Shown: positions 7,927 to 15,730, counted from the first letter of the stretch. The stretch: 64,000 bases of DNA from Clostridiales bacterium (GCA_012837525.1 DUQZ01000027.1:51156-115155); one strand, 5' to 3'. The notes: generated by a model not told the origin, from the letters alone. Made by a program: numbers and translations.

Positions 7927-8592
7927 ATGGTAGATTTATTAGCAGTATGCGCTCATCCGGATGATCTTGAGGTTTGTGCTGGCGGTATATTTCTAAAGGC
8001 AAAACAAGAGGGGCTCAAGACAGGACAGATTATCCTGACAGATGGGGCAGCCAGCGGCCGGGCTCATGCGCAAGCCAGACGTGAGGAAGCGGCGGAAGGG
8101 GGAAAGCGGCTGGGACTTGATTACCTGGTGCATCTGGATTTTCCGGATGCCGCGCTGGAGTTTAACCAGCAGGCTGTACAAGCTTTGATTCCGCATTTGA
8201 GAAAAGCAGCCCCCAGGTTGATTGTGACCCTGCATCCAGCAGATTATCACCCCGATCACGTCGCTGCTGCGAAGATTACGGAAGCAGCGGCTTTTTCCGC
8301 AGGGCTTCCAAAGTATGCGACTGATGAGAGCGAATGGCATTACGATGCGATTCTATATATGTCTGCCGACCCGCGTACCAACCCCTTGCGGCCTCAACTG
8401 TTGTTTGATATCAGCGATGTGATTGATGAAAAGCTGCATGCCTGTGCTGCCCATGTTTCTCAAAAAGTGACAGATTTTGCCAAGGATTATTCAAGAACGC
8501 TTGGGCAGATGGCAGGCGTTTCCTACGCAGAAGGCCTTTATTTGGGTCAAGTACTGGTGTTGGATAAGGTGTCAGGCTTGTTGCGTATTTAA
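7927..8592 (+). CDS. PIG-L/LmbE-family deacetylase
   Basis: A 221-residue cytoplasmic enzyme of the PIG-L (LmbE, BshB) N-deacetylase family. The zinc-binding AHPDDLE motif is at residues 9-15, and a second metal-side histidine motif, HPADYHPDH, lies near 105-113. The ribosome site AAGGAG precedes ATG 7927. Family members remove acetyl groups from N-acetylglucosaminyl compounds, including GlcNAc-PI, GlcNAc-malate (bacillithiol) and antibiotic precursors. Its place as last gene of a sugar ABC operon suggests it deacetylates the imported N-acetylated saccharide; that is inference. No chitinase, glycosidase or kinase accompanies it, so the pathway is incomplete here. A bacillithiol BshB role is possible, but the transporter context argues against it. 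Confidence 0.85.
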   Translation: MVDLLAVCAHPDDLEVCAGGIFLKAKQEGLKTGQIILTDGAASGRAHAQARREEAAEGGKRLGLDYLVHLDFPDAALEFNQQAVQALIPHLRKAAPRLIVTLHPADYHPDHVAAAKITEAAAFSAGLPKYATDESEWHYDAILYMSADPRTNPLRPQLLFDISDVIDEKLHACAAHVSQKVTDFAKDYSRTLGQMAGVSYAEGLYLGQVLVLDKVSGLLRI

Positions 8593-8609
8593 AATTAAGC
8601 GGAAGCAAA

Positions 8610-8647
8610 CAGGAGCCCATATCAACAGTCAAGGATATGGGCTCCTG
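8610..8647 (+). terminator. Terminator between the sugar ABC operon and the convergent E2-like gene
   Basis: A perfect 14-bp stem (8610-8623 with 8634-8647; AGGAGCCCATATC and its complement) closes a 10-nt loop. T-rich sequence follows on the plus strand. The stem is symmetric enough to serve the minus-strand gene ending at 8682 as well. Confidence 0.8.
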
Positions 8648-8681
8648 CGTTATGCTGTGTTTTGTGCTTTAGATTATTGCT

Positions 8682-9626
8682 TCAGGACGCGTTTTTACGC
8701 CTGGGGCGCAGCCGGCCCATGCGGCTGCGGAAGCGGTTCTTGGGCTTTTTCACCGGCGGCAGGCTGATGACATGGCCCTCATCAAAATAGACATCCTCCG
8801 GCGGCACTTCCAATTCCTGCGGGTTATTGAGCAGGTGCTGGTACATGCGCAGGAACTTGCTGTACTCCATCCCGGCGCAGATGCGCTCATCCGCGGTGAC
8901 ACCGGCAGGCAGGATGCGCTTGCGCACTGGCTGACCATTGCTGTCAATCTCCACCGTGCGCTCGATGTTGCCGATGACCACAAACAGCGAGGTGGAACCA
9001 AAGTTATAGATGTGGTGGAACACCGGCGGCAGGCCGATGGACGCGTTGTTGCTGAAGAACAGCCCGGTATGGAAGGGGCTGGCGTCCAGGATGTACTGGG
9101 GCAGGAGGCCGTAGCGGTCCAGAACGCGCGCCATGGATACGATAAAGTTCGCGATCAGCGGGCGCTTAAGCAGGTTGGCCACCTTCATGGTGCTGTTGTC
9201 CGCGTCCGCCTTGCGCGTCTCTTGGATGGCTTCCTTGATGCGCACGGCCACGTCAAAGATGGTGTCATGCGGGTCAAACTTGCATTTGGCCACGTTTTCC
9301 TTGACCGAGCCATCGGGGGTATCCTGCAGCACCGCGAAGGAGCACACGATGTCCTTGCGGGTGTAGTATCGCTTGTTGATGACAAAGCGGTTTAGGTGCG
9401 GCAATTGCGAAATGGTGCGCACATAGGCCGCGATAAACAGCTCCATAAAGGTAATGCGGTAGCCGTCACGGCCTTTTTCGGCCATGAAGCGCGCCAGCTT
9501 TTCGTAGTCAATTTTGTAGGTCAGCATCACCTGCGCGTCGCAGCGCATGGGCATCAAATAGGGCATCAACCCGACAACCGGGTCAATCTGCTTGACGAGA
9601 TATCCGTCTCCACGTTTTCCAAACAT
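8682..9626 (-). CDS. E2/chloramphenicol-acetyltransferase-fold protein lacking the catalytic histidine
   Basis: A 314-residue protein resembling the catalytic core of 2-oxoacid dehydrogenase E2 subunits, without lipoyl or E1/E3-binding domains. The E2 core layout is visible: an N-terminal segment, a middle helical region (ITFMELFIAAYVRTI), SFHTGLFFSNNASIG, and a C-terminal active-site region. In E2 and CAT the active site reads DHRxxDG; here the aligned stretch near residue 257 reads ADERICAG, followed by a normal E2 ending (KFLRMYQHLLNNPQEL). The catalytic His is Glu and the second Asp is Ala, so normal acyl transfer is unlikely. A basic tail of about 25 residues ends the protein. No E1, E3 or lipoylation gene is nearby. 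It has its own promoter, back to back with that of fba. It may be a pseudoenzyme or a scaffold; function unknown. Confidence 0.75.
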   Translation of the reverse strand: MFGKRGDGYLVKQIDPVVGLMPYLMPMRCDAQVMLTYKIDYEKLARFMAEKGRDGYRITFMELFIAAYVRTISQLPHLNRFVINKRYYTRKDIVCSFAVLQDTPDGSVKENVAKCKFDPHDTIFDVAVRIKEAIQETRKADADNSTMKVANLLKRPLIANFIVSMARVLDRYGLLPQYILDASPFHTGLFFSNNASIGLPPVFHHIYNFGSTSLFVVIGNIERTVEIDSNGQPVRKRILPAGVTADERICAGMEYSKFLRMYQHLLNNPQELEVPPEDVYFDEGHVISLPPVKKPKNRFRSRMGRLRPRRKNAS

Positions 9627-9670
9627 GGCAAATCCTCACCTTTCAGTCATTTCCACCTCAAGTTGTCAGA

Positions 9671-9699
9671 AGTATAGACGCAATGGGCATTTGTGTCAA
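9671..9699 (-). promoter_or_regulatory. Promoter of the E2-like gene
   Basis: On the minus strand a consensus -35 TTGACA (complement of 9694-9699) and -10 TATACT (complement of 9671-9676) are 17 bp apart. The ribosome site AAAGGTGAGG lies between this and the start at 9626. The -35 is only 9 bp from the -35 of the divergent fba promoter. Confidence 0.8.
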
Positions 9700-9708
9700 T
9701 TTATCGGT

Positions 9709-9737
9709 TTGACACTGTATGTGTCACACGGTATACT
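9709..9737 (+). promoter_or_regulatory. Promoter of fba
   Basis: A consensus -35 TTGACA at 9709-9714 and -10 TATACT at 9732-9737 are separated by 17 bp, with a predicted start near 9744. A further GTGTCA copy at 9721-9726 in the spacer makes a 6-5-6 inverted repeat with 9710-9715 and may be an operator. Confidence 0.85.
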
Positions 9738-9781
9738 AATGAAAAAGCCCTGCCCGAATTTTTCGGCAGTTAGGAGGAAGT

Positions 9782-10711
9782 ATGGCACTCGTCAATTCAA
9801 GGGAAATGTTCAAAAAGGCATACGAAGGCGGTTACGCGGTTGGCGCGTTTAACGTGAACAACATGGAGATCATCCAGGGCATCGTGGAAGGCGCGGCTGA
9901 GGAAAAAGCCCCCTTAATCCTGCAGGTGTCCGCCGGTGCCCGCAAGTACGCGAACCATACCTATTTGATGAAGCTCATCGAGGCGGCTGTTGAAACCAGC
10001 GATCTGGACATCGTGGTGCATCTGGACCACGGCCCGGATTTTGAAACCTGCAAGGCCTGCATCGACGGCGGTTTCACCTCTGTCATGATTGACGGGTCCC
10101 ACCTGCCCATGCAGGAGAACATCGAGCTCACCCGCCGCGTGGTGGAATACGCCCACAAGTATGACGTCACCGTCGAGGGCGAACTGGGCCGCCTGGCCGG
10201 GGTGGAGGACGACATCAAGGTCTCCGAGGAAGACTCCAGCTACACCAAACCCGAAGAGGTGGAAGAGTTCGTCTCCAAGACCGGTGTTGACAGCCTGGCC
10301 ATCGCCATTGGCACCAGCCACGGCGCCTTCAAATTCAAGGGCGAGCCCAAGCTGCGCTTTGACATCCTGGAGGAGATCAGCCGCCGTCTGCCCGGCTTCC
10401 CCATCGTACTGCACGGCGCGTCCAGCGTCATCCCCGAGTATGTTGAGATGATCAACAAATTCGGCGGCAAACTGGACGGCGCGCAGGGTGTGCCGGAGGA
10501 AATGCTGCGCAAGGCTGCCTCCATGGCCGTTTGCAAAATCAACATCGACTCCGACCTGCGCCTCGCCTTCACCGGCGTCATCCGCAAGCATTTCGCGGAG
10601 CATCCGGATCATTTTGACCCCCGTCAGTACCTGACGGACGCGCGCGCCGCTCTCAAGGGCATGGTCCGCCACAAGATCGTCAACGTCTTAGGCTGCAACG
10701 GCAAAGGCTAA
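9782..10711 (+). CDS. fba: Class II fructose-1,6-bisphosphate aldolase
   Basis: A 309-residue zinc-dependent aldolase that splits fructose 1,6-bisphosphate into dihydroxyacetone phosphate and glyceraldehyde 3-phosphate. The class II signature is clear: VVHLDHGPDFETC near residue 77, SVMIDGSHLP near 101 and the second signature VEGELGRLAG near 131, plus AIGTSHGAFKF and VLHGASS for zinc and phosphate binding. It starts at ATG 9782 after a GGAGGA ribosome site and has its own promoter. Length is normal for the B. subtilis FbaA-type enzyme. Two phosphofructokinase genes follow on the same strand, making a glycolytic block next to the convergent cggR-pgk-tpiA-gpmI operon. Confidence 0.96.
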   Translation: MALVNSREMFKKAYEGGYAVGAFNVNNMEIIQGIVEGAAEEKAPLILQVSAGARKYANHTYLMKLIEAAVETSDLDIVVHLDHGPDFETCKACIDGGFTSVMIDGSHLPMQENIELTRRVVEYAHKYDVTVEGELGRLAGVEDDIKVSEEDSSYTKPEEVEEFVSKTGVDSLAIAIGTSHGAFKFKGEPKLRFDILEEISRRLPGFPIVLHGASSVIPEYVEMINKFGGKLDGAQGVPEEMLRKAASMAVCKINIDSDLRLAFTGVIRKHFAEHPDHFDPRQYLTDARAALKGMVRHKIVNVLGCNGKG

Positions 10712-10720
10712 GAATCTTCT

Positions 10721-10747
10721 TGCCCGGTGTTTTTCGCGCACCGGGCA
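10721..10747 (+). terminator. Hairpin between fba and the PPi-type phosphofructokinase gene
   Basis: A 9-bp stem (TGCCCGGTG / CACCGGGCA) with a 9-nt loop starts 10 nt after the fba stop. It lacks a good U-tract (ATTATCATG follows), so partial termination or mRNA protection is likelier than full termination. Confidence 0.6.
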
Positions 10748-10777
10748 TTATCATGTTTATTTAAGGAAGGAAACCTC

Positions 10778-11992
10778 ATGGAATTAAAAGGTAAAGTAGT
10801 TGTCGCACAGGGCGGCGGGCCAACCGCGGTCATCAACCAGTCCTTGGTTGGCGCGGTGCTGGAAAGCCGCAAGTTTCCCCAGATTACCAAGGTGTACGGC
10901 GCGGTGGGCGGCGTGCGCGGCATTATTGATGAGCGCTTCATGGACCTGACCCAGGAGACCACCCACAACCTGGAACGCGTCGCGGTGACGCCTTCTTCCG
11001 CGTTGTCCTCCACCCGGGACAAGCCCGATCAGAAATACTGCGAGGAGATCTTCAAGGTCTTCCGCGCGCATGACGTGCGCTATTTCTTCTATATCGGCGG
11101 CAACGACTCCTCCGATACCGTCCGCATCGTCAACGAGCAGGCGGAGCGCGAGGGCTATGAGTTCCGTGCCATCCATATCCCCAAAACAATCGACAATGAC
11201 CTGATGGTCAATGACCACACCCCCGGCTATCCGTCCGCGGCCAAGTTTGTGGCGCAAAGCTTCATCGGCGTCAACCTGGACAACCGCGCGCTGCCGGGCG
11301 TGCACATTGTTGTGGCCATGGGCCGCCACGCCGGTTTCTTGACGGCCGCGGCCGCTGTCGCGAACCAAAGCCCGGAGGACGGCCCGCACCTGGTCTACCT
11401 GCCCGAGCGGCCCTTTGATGTGGACAGCTTCGCGGGCGATGTCAAAACCATGTATGACCGCTATGGCCGCTGCCTGGTGGCAGTATCCGAAGGCATCCAG
11501 GATGCCGCGGGTGTGCCCATTCTCGCCAGGTTGATGCAGACGGAGCGCGATGCGCACGGCAACATCCAGCTGTCCGGCACTGGCGCTCTGGGTGAGCAGC
11601 TGGCCAACTATGTGAAGGAAAAGATCGGCCTCAAGCGCGTACGCTCTGATACCTTGGGCTATCTGCAGCGCTCCTTCTTTGGCTGCGTGTCCGATGTGGA
11701 CCAGCGCGAAGCCCGCGAGGTGGGTGAGAAGGCCGCCCAGTTTGCCATCTGGCACAACGTGGACGGCTCCATCGTCATTGAGCGCACGGGCGATTACCAC
11801 GTCAACTACCGCCTGGTGGAGCTGGAGAAGATCGCCGCGAAAACCAAACTGATGCCCGATGAGTTCATCAACAAAGAGGGCAACAACGTCACGCCCGAAT
11901 TTATGCACTATCTGCGGCCCCTGCTGGGCTCCGACATGCCCGAGGTGGGCAGGCTGCGCGCGCCCATGGTTACCCCACTGCACCTTAAATAA
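10778..11992 (+). CDS. pfp: 6-phosphofructokinase, pyrophosphate-dependent type
   Basis: A 404-residue phosphofructokinase-family protein. ATG 10778 follows AAGGAAGG by 7 nt. Two residues that decide the phosphoryl donor are visible: the GGxx loop reads GGNDS (Asp where ATP enzymes have Gly), and the catalytic region reads PKTIDND (Lys where ATP enzymes have Gly). Both point to pyrophosphate rather than ATP. The nucleotide-loop equivalent AQGGGPTAVINQSL and the substrate motif MGRHAGFL are present. The reaction converts fructose 6-phosphate to fructose 1,6-bisphosphate and is reversible with PPi, so it can serve glycolysis and gluconeogenesis. It lies between fba and an ATP-type pfkA, with hairpins on both sides. 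The donor call rests on the two motifs, not on assay. Confidence 0.88.
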   Translation: MELKGKVVVAQGGGPTAVINQSLVGAVLESRKFPQITKVYGAVGGVRGIIDERFMDLTQETTHNLERVAVTPSSALSSTRDKPDQKYCEEIFKVFRAHDVRYFFYIGGNDSSDTVRIVNEQAEREGYEFRAIHIPKTIDNDLMVNDHTPGYPSAAKFVAQSFIGVNLDNRALPGVHIVVAMGRHAGFLTAAAAVANQSPEDGPHLVYLPERPFDVDSFAGDVKTMYDRYGRCLVAVSEGIQDAAGVPILARLMQTERDAHGNIQLSGTGALGEQLANYVKEKIGLKRVRSDTLGYLQRSFFGCVSDVDQREAREVGEKAAQFAIWHNVDGSIVIERTGDYHVNYRLVELEKIAAKTKLMPDEFINKEGNNVTPEFMHYLRPLLGSDMPEVGRLRAPMVTPLHLK

Positions 11993-12004
11993 GATAACGC
12001 TAAT

Positions 12005-12030
12005 CCGGCAGGGTGTTCACATCCTGCCGG
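12005..12030 (+). terminator. Hairpin between the two phosphofructokinase genes
   Basis: An 8-bp perfect stem (CCGGCAGG / CCTGCCGG) closes a 10-nt loop 12 nt after the pfp stop. No T-run follows, so an intercistronic stabilising or attenuating hairpin is likely. Confidence 0.55.
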
Positions 12031-12054
12031 CAGCATCTGACAGGAGATAAGGCA

Positions 12055-13098
12055 ATGAAAAAAATCGCGGTGCTCACAAGCGGCGGCGACAGCCCGGGGA
12101 TGAACGCGGCTGTCATGGAAGTTTCCCGTTTCGCGGCCATGGCCGGCATGCCGCTCATTGGCATCAAACGGGGATTTAACGGGTTGATCGGCAAATTCAG
12201 GCCCCAGGACAGCTATACCGAGATGAGTATGGACCTGGCGCTGGATATCGCGGACTTGCCCGGCACCTATTTGCGCACCGCGCGCTGCGAGGAGTTTTTG
12301 CTGCCCGAATACCAGGAGATGGCGGTCAACTTCCTGCGCAGGATGAACGTGGTGGGCCTGGTCGTCATCGGCGGCGATGGCTCCTTCCACGGCGCGCAGG
12401 CGATCAGCCGGCTGGGTGTGCCATGCATCGGTATCCCCGGCACCATTGACAACGACCTGGAATATTCCGAGACCTCTCTGGGTTTTGATACCGCGGTCAA
12501 CGTCTGCGTCAACGCTGTGCGCGCAATCCGCGCCACCTCCCGCTCCCACGACCGGCCCGCTTTGGTTGAGGTCATGGGCCGCAACTGCGGCGATATCGCC
12601 ATGGCCACCGCCATGTCTACCGGCTCTGAAATTGTCGTGGTGCCAGAGGTCCAGGGCTGGGATATCGAGGATGTGGTGAACCGGCTGGATGATCTCGTCC
12701 GCCGCGGCAACACCCGCGCCACCATCATCGTCGCCGAAGGCGCCTACAAAACCATGAAACCCTTCGATTTTATCTCTTTCCTGGAGCCTTATACACAAGT
12801 CTTTGAGGGGGAGACCATGAACGCCCGCCGCATGGGCCATGTGCTGCGCTACAAGACCGCAACCCAGGTGCGCTCCAACGTCATCGGCTATATGCAGCGG
12901 GGGCATGAGCCCACCGCCAAAGACGCGTCCTTCGCGTTTGAGGCCGCGCACATGGCGATTGAGCTGCTCAAGCATGGCGTGGGCAACGAGGTCATTGGCC
13001 TCAAGAACGGGCGCATCTTCCACATGCCGTTGGACAAAGCGCTGCAGATTCAACCCCACTTCAACAAAAAAGTGTACGAGTTGATCAACTCCCTGTAA
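12055..13098 (+). CDS. pfkA: 6-phosphofructokinase, ATP-dependent type
   Basis: A 347-residue phosphofructokinase, slightly longer than the usual 320. ATG 12055 follows an AGGAG site by 8 nt. The ATP-type determinants are intact: GGDGSFHGA with Gly at the donor-deciding position, and PGTIDNDL with Gly where the PPi enzyme has Lys. The N-terminal phosphate loop LTSGGDSPGMNAA and the substrate motif EVMGRNCGDIA are present. It phosphorylates fructose 6-phosphate irreversibly with ATP in the cytoplasm. The tandem with a PPi-type gene 62 nt upstream means the cell encodes both forms side by side. A long-armed hairpin (13124-13163) follows the stop. Confidence 0.93.
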   Translation: MKKIAVLTSGGDSPGMNAAVMEVSRFAAMAGMPLIGIKRGFNGLIGKFRPQDSYTEMSMDLALDIADLPGTYLRTARCEEFLLPEYQEMAVNFLRRMNVVGLVVIGGDGSFHGAQAISRLGVPCIGIPGTIDNDLEYSETSLGFDTAVNVCVNAVRAIRATSRSHDRPALVEVMGRNCGDIAMATAMSTGSEIVVVPEVQGWDIEDVVNRLDDLVRRGNTRATIIVAEGAYKTMKPFDFISFLEPYTQVFEGETMNARRMGHVLRYKTATQVRSNVIGYMQRGHEPTAKDASFAFEAAHMAIELLKHGVGNEVIGLKNGRIFHMPLDKALQIQPHFNKKVYELINSL

Positions 13099-13123
13099 GG
13101 CTGTCATCTGTTTTGGACGAGTG

Positions 13124-13163
13124 CACCGTGGTATGATGTGGGCAAACCCATCCTGCCACGGTG
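13124..13163 (+). terminator. Hairpin after pfkA
   Basis: CACCGTGG at 13124-13131 pairs with CCACGGTG at 13156-13163, enclosing an inner GATG-GGG/CCC-ATC stem. ATTTTAAA follows, so it can terminate the pfkA message. A TATGAT at 13132-13137 lies in the loop, but no good -35 stands at the right distance. Confidence 0.55.
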
Positions 13164-13179
13164 ATTTTAAAGGACATCA

Positions 13180-14088
13180 ATGAAACGCATTTTAAGTTTT
13201 CTGCTCATTTTCCTGCTGCTTGCGTCAATGGGCCTGGCTGAGAGCCGGGTCGCGACGGTCTACCACGCGCCGCCTGTGAACAAAGCCCCGTTTTTTGAGG
13301 TGCCCATCAAGGAAGCGTCTCCTTTCAAGGCGGAAGAGGATACGCTGCGGGTGGACTTCATCAACATCAGGGTGGGGGATGCCATCTTAATCCGCTCCGG
13401 CGGCGAGTCTATGCTGGTGGACGGCGGGGCCAAGGGCCGTGAAGGCATGGTTAAAACCTTCCTGGAGCAGGAGGGCATCACCGGCTTTAGCTATTACATG
13501 AACACGCATTACCATGACGACCATATCGAGGGCGCCACCCGCCTGTTAAAGGAAGGCTATTTGGCCAGTGAGTTCCTGGGCCGTCACGCCAGCGATTCAC
13601 GCAACAAGGAAATGATGGCCCTAATCGCGGCCACGGAACAAATGGGCGTGCCCTACCGCCAGGTGTTCGCGGGCGAAACCGTCCTGCTGGGCAACGCGGT
13701 CATCACCTTTTTGCAGGACCCGCGCCAGATCCCCGGCAACATCAACGCCACCTCCATGATGCTGCACATCCGCTTTGGCGGGCGCACCATCCTGCTGCCC
13801 GCGGATGTGACCGGCAGCAGCCTGACAGAGGTCGCGACGCGCTATCCGGATTATATGGATGTGGACATCATGAAGTCCCCGCACCACGGCATCAACCGCC
13901 TGCGGCATGAGTTCCTGCTGGCCACCAGCCCCGAGGTGTTTGTCATCACCAGCAACACCAAGGGCGGCAACAACCTGGCCACCCAACTAAAAAACAACAA
14001 AATCCCGCACTATTTTATCTCCATGGGCACGGTGTCCGCCATCACCAACGGGGAGATCTGGTACATCAGCCAGCAAAAGGAACAGTAA
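13180..14088 (+). CDS. Secreted metallo-beta-lactamase-fold hydrolase (ComEC C-terminal-like)
   Basis: A 302-residue exported protein: a signal peptide covers about residues 1-20 (ending GLA-E). The mature domain is a metallo-beta-lactamase fold of the ComEC/Rec2 C-terminal kind. It opens with VDFINIRVGDAILIRSGG, then the metal motif HYHDDHIEG near residue 110, and later ADVTGSSL and SPHHGINR, which supply the remaining metal ligands (ComEC-type proteins have SHHG here). ATG 13180 follows AAAGGA. In ComEC the domain is thought to degrade the non-transported DNA strand; free-standing secreted versions are widespread but poorly characterised. It lies between pfkA and the convergent gpmI. The substrate is unknown: nucleic acid or a phosphoester are possibilities. 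Confidence 0.8.
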   Translation: MKRILSFLLIFLLLASMGLAESRVATVYHAPPVNKAPFFEVPIKEASPFKAEEDTLRVDFINIRVGDAILIRSGGESMLVDGGAKGREGMVKTFLEQEGITGFSYYMNTHYHDDHIEGATRLLKEGYLASEFLGRHASDSRNKEMMALIAATEQMGVPYRQVFAGETVLLGNAVITFLQDPRQIPGNINATSMMLHIRFGGRTILLPADVTGSSLTEVATRYPDYMDVDIMKSPHHGINRLRHEFLLATSPEVFVITSNTKGGNNLATQLKNNKIPHYFISMGTVSAITNGEIWYISQQKEQ

Positions 14089-14103
14089 TTGATTGGATAA
14101 AAT

Positions 14104-14133
14104 AAAGGAGCTGCGCGTACTGGCAGCTCCTTT
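14104..14133. terminator. Bidirectional terminator between the secreted hydrolase and gpmI
   Basis: An 11-bp stem (AAAGGAGCTGC / GCAGCTCCTTT) lies between convergent genes. TTTTTGG follows on plus and TTTATTTTAT follows on minus, so it can serve both. Confidence 0.85.
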
Positions 14134-14153
14134 TTGGTGTGTGAAATTTTGAT

Positions 14154-15695
14154 TTAGAACAACGGGGTGCCTGTCATCTCCGCCGGGATAGGAATGTCCA
14201 TGGCTTTGAGCATGGTAGGCGCGATGTCAGCCAGACGGCCGCCGGTGCGCAGCGTTTTGCCCTTGAAGGCTTCCCCGCAGGCGATAAAGGGGACAGGGTT
14301 GGTGGTGTGCGCTGTAAAGGGCGCGCCGGTTTCATAGTCAATCATCTGGTCGGCGTTGCCGTGATCGGCGGTCACAAAGACCTCGCCGCCCAACTCCAGA
14401 ATGCGGTCTACCAGCAGGCCCACATCCTTGTCTACTTCGCGCACGGCTTCCACCGCCGCTGGGATAACGCCGGTGTGGCCCACCATGTCGCAGTTGGCAA
14501 AGTTCAGGATCATCACGTCATACTGCTGGGAATTGATCAACTCCAGCGCTTTTTCGGTCACCTCGGGCGCGGACATCTCCGGCTTCAAGTCAAAGGTGGC
14601 CACCTTGCTGGAGGGAATCAGGAAGCGGTCCTCCCCGGCGGTGGATTTCTCAACGCCGCCGTTGAAGAAGAAGGTGACGTGCGGGTATTTCTGCGTCTCC
14701 GCGATGCGCACCTGGGTCAGCCCCAGATCGGCCAGGTAATCCCCAAGCGTGTTTGTAATGGTGCTGGGCGGGTTGACGATCTGAAGGCCTGTGAAGGTCT
14801 CGTCATACTGGGTCATGGTGACATAGCGCAGGTTGAGGTAGCCCGTCGCGCGCTCAAAGCCCTTGAAATCCTCCATGATAAAGGCGCGGGTAATCTGGCG
14901 CATACGGTCGGGGCGGAAGTTGAAGCAGACCATGCTGTCACCCTCCGCCACCAGGGCGATCGGTGTACCGTCATCCCTGGTCATCACGATGGGCTTGACA
15001 AACTCATCCGTGATGCCGGCGGCATAGCTGTCCAGCACCGCCTGCGCGGGTTGGGTGGCCTTGATGCCGTCGCCCAGCACCATGGCGTCATAGCCCAGCT
15101 TGACGCGCTCCCAGATGTTGTCGCGGTCCATGCCCCAATAGCGGCCCTGGATGCTGGCAATTTTGCCCACGCACAAGTCATCCAGCTTGTCCTGCAGCTG
15201 CTGCACAAAGCCTGCGCCGCTGGTGGGCGGCACATCGCGGCCGTCCAGCATCGCGTGTATATAAAACCGGGTCAGCCCGCGTGCTTTGGCCATATCCAGC
15301 AGGGCAAACAGGTGGTCCATATGGCTGTGCACGCCGCCGTCGGACAATAAGCCCATGAAGTGCAGGGCTTTGTTGTCCGCTTTCGCGCTGTCCATGGCCC
15401 AGATTAAGGGTTCCTTTTGAAACAGCTCGCCGGTTTCAATCTGATGGGTAATCTCCATCAGCTCCTGGCGGACGACTCGGCCCGCGCCGATGTTGAGGTG
15501 GCCCACCTCGGAGTTGCCCATCTGCCCGGGGGGCAGGCCAACGTCCGGCCCGGACGCGGACAGCAGGGTATGGGGGAAGGCTGCCATCAGGCGGTCCACA
15601 TGGGGCGTGCCAGCCTCCAGGATGGCGTTGCCCACGGGGTTTTCATTGATGCCAAAGCCATCCATGATGATTAAAGCAGTCAGTTTTTTAGCCAC
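14154..15695 (-). CDS. gpmI: 2,3-bisphosphoglycerate-independent phosphoglycerate mutase
   Basis: A 513-residue two-manganese enzyme of the alkaline phosphatase superfamily that interconverts 3- and 2-phosphoglycerate. The N-terminal metal motif IMDGFGINE is at residues 9-17, and the catalytic serine lies in GQMGNSEVGH near residue 62. The remaining metal ligands are in the C-terminal part (NFANCDMVGHTG and TADHGNAD). Length is the family norm. It is the last gene of the cggR-pgk-tpiA-gpmI operon, 35 nt after tpiA, and ends at a bidirectional terminator. In B. subtilis enolase follows gpmI in the same operon; here it does not. Confidence 0.97.
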   Translation of the reverse strand: MAKKLTALIIMDGFGINENPVGNAILEAGTPHVDRLMAAFPHTLLSASGPDVGLPPGQMGNSEVGHLNIGAGRVVRQELMEITHQIETGELFQKEPLIWAMDSAKADNKALHFMGLLSDGGVHSHMDHLFALLDMAKARGLTRFYIHAMLDGRDVPPTSGAGFVQQLQDKLDDLCVGKIASIQGRYWGMDRDNIWERVKLGYDAMVLGDGIKATQPAQAVLDSYAAGITDEFVKPIVMTRDDGTPIALVAEGDSMVCFNFRPDRMRQITRAFIMEDFKGFERATGYLNLRYVTMTQYDETFTGLQIVNPPSTITNTLGDYLADLGLTQVRIAETQKYPHVTFFFNGGVEKSTAGEDRFLIPSSKVATFDLKPEMSAPEVTEKALELINSQQYDVMILNFANCDMVGHTGVIPAAVEAVREVDKDVGLLVDRILELGGEVFVTADHGNADQMIDYETGAPFTAHTTNPVPFIACGEAFKGKTLRTGGRLADIAPTMLKAMDIPIPAEMTGTPLF

Positions 15696-15730
15696 TTTTT
15701 CTCCTTGACGCCAGATACCTGGCGAATTGT

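Noticed and set aside
9693..9715. GTGTCAA...TTGACAC inverted repeat as a dedicated operator
   Set aside because: It is fully explained by the two divergent -35 hexamers; only the extra GTGTCA at 9721 remains as a possible operator.
10784..11983. Open frame of 399 codons on minus, antisense to the PPi-type phosphofructokinase
   Set aside because: The plus strand has a full enzyme with motifs; the antisense frame is a shadow.
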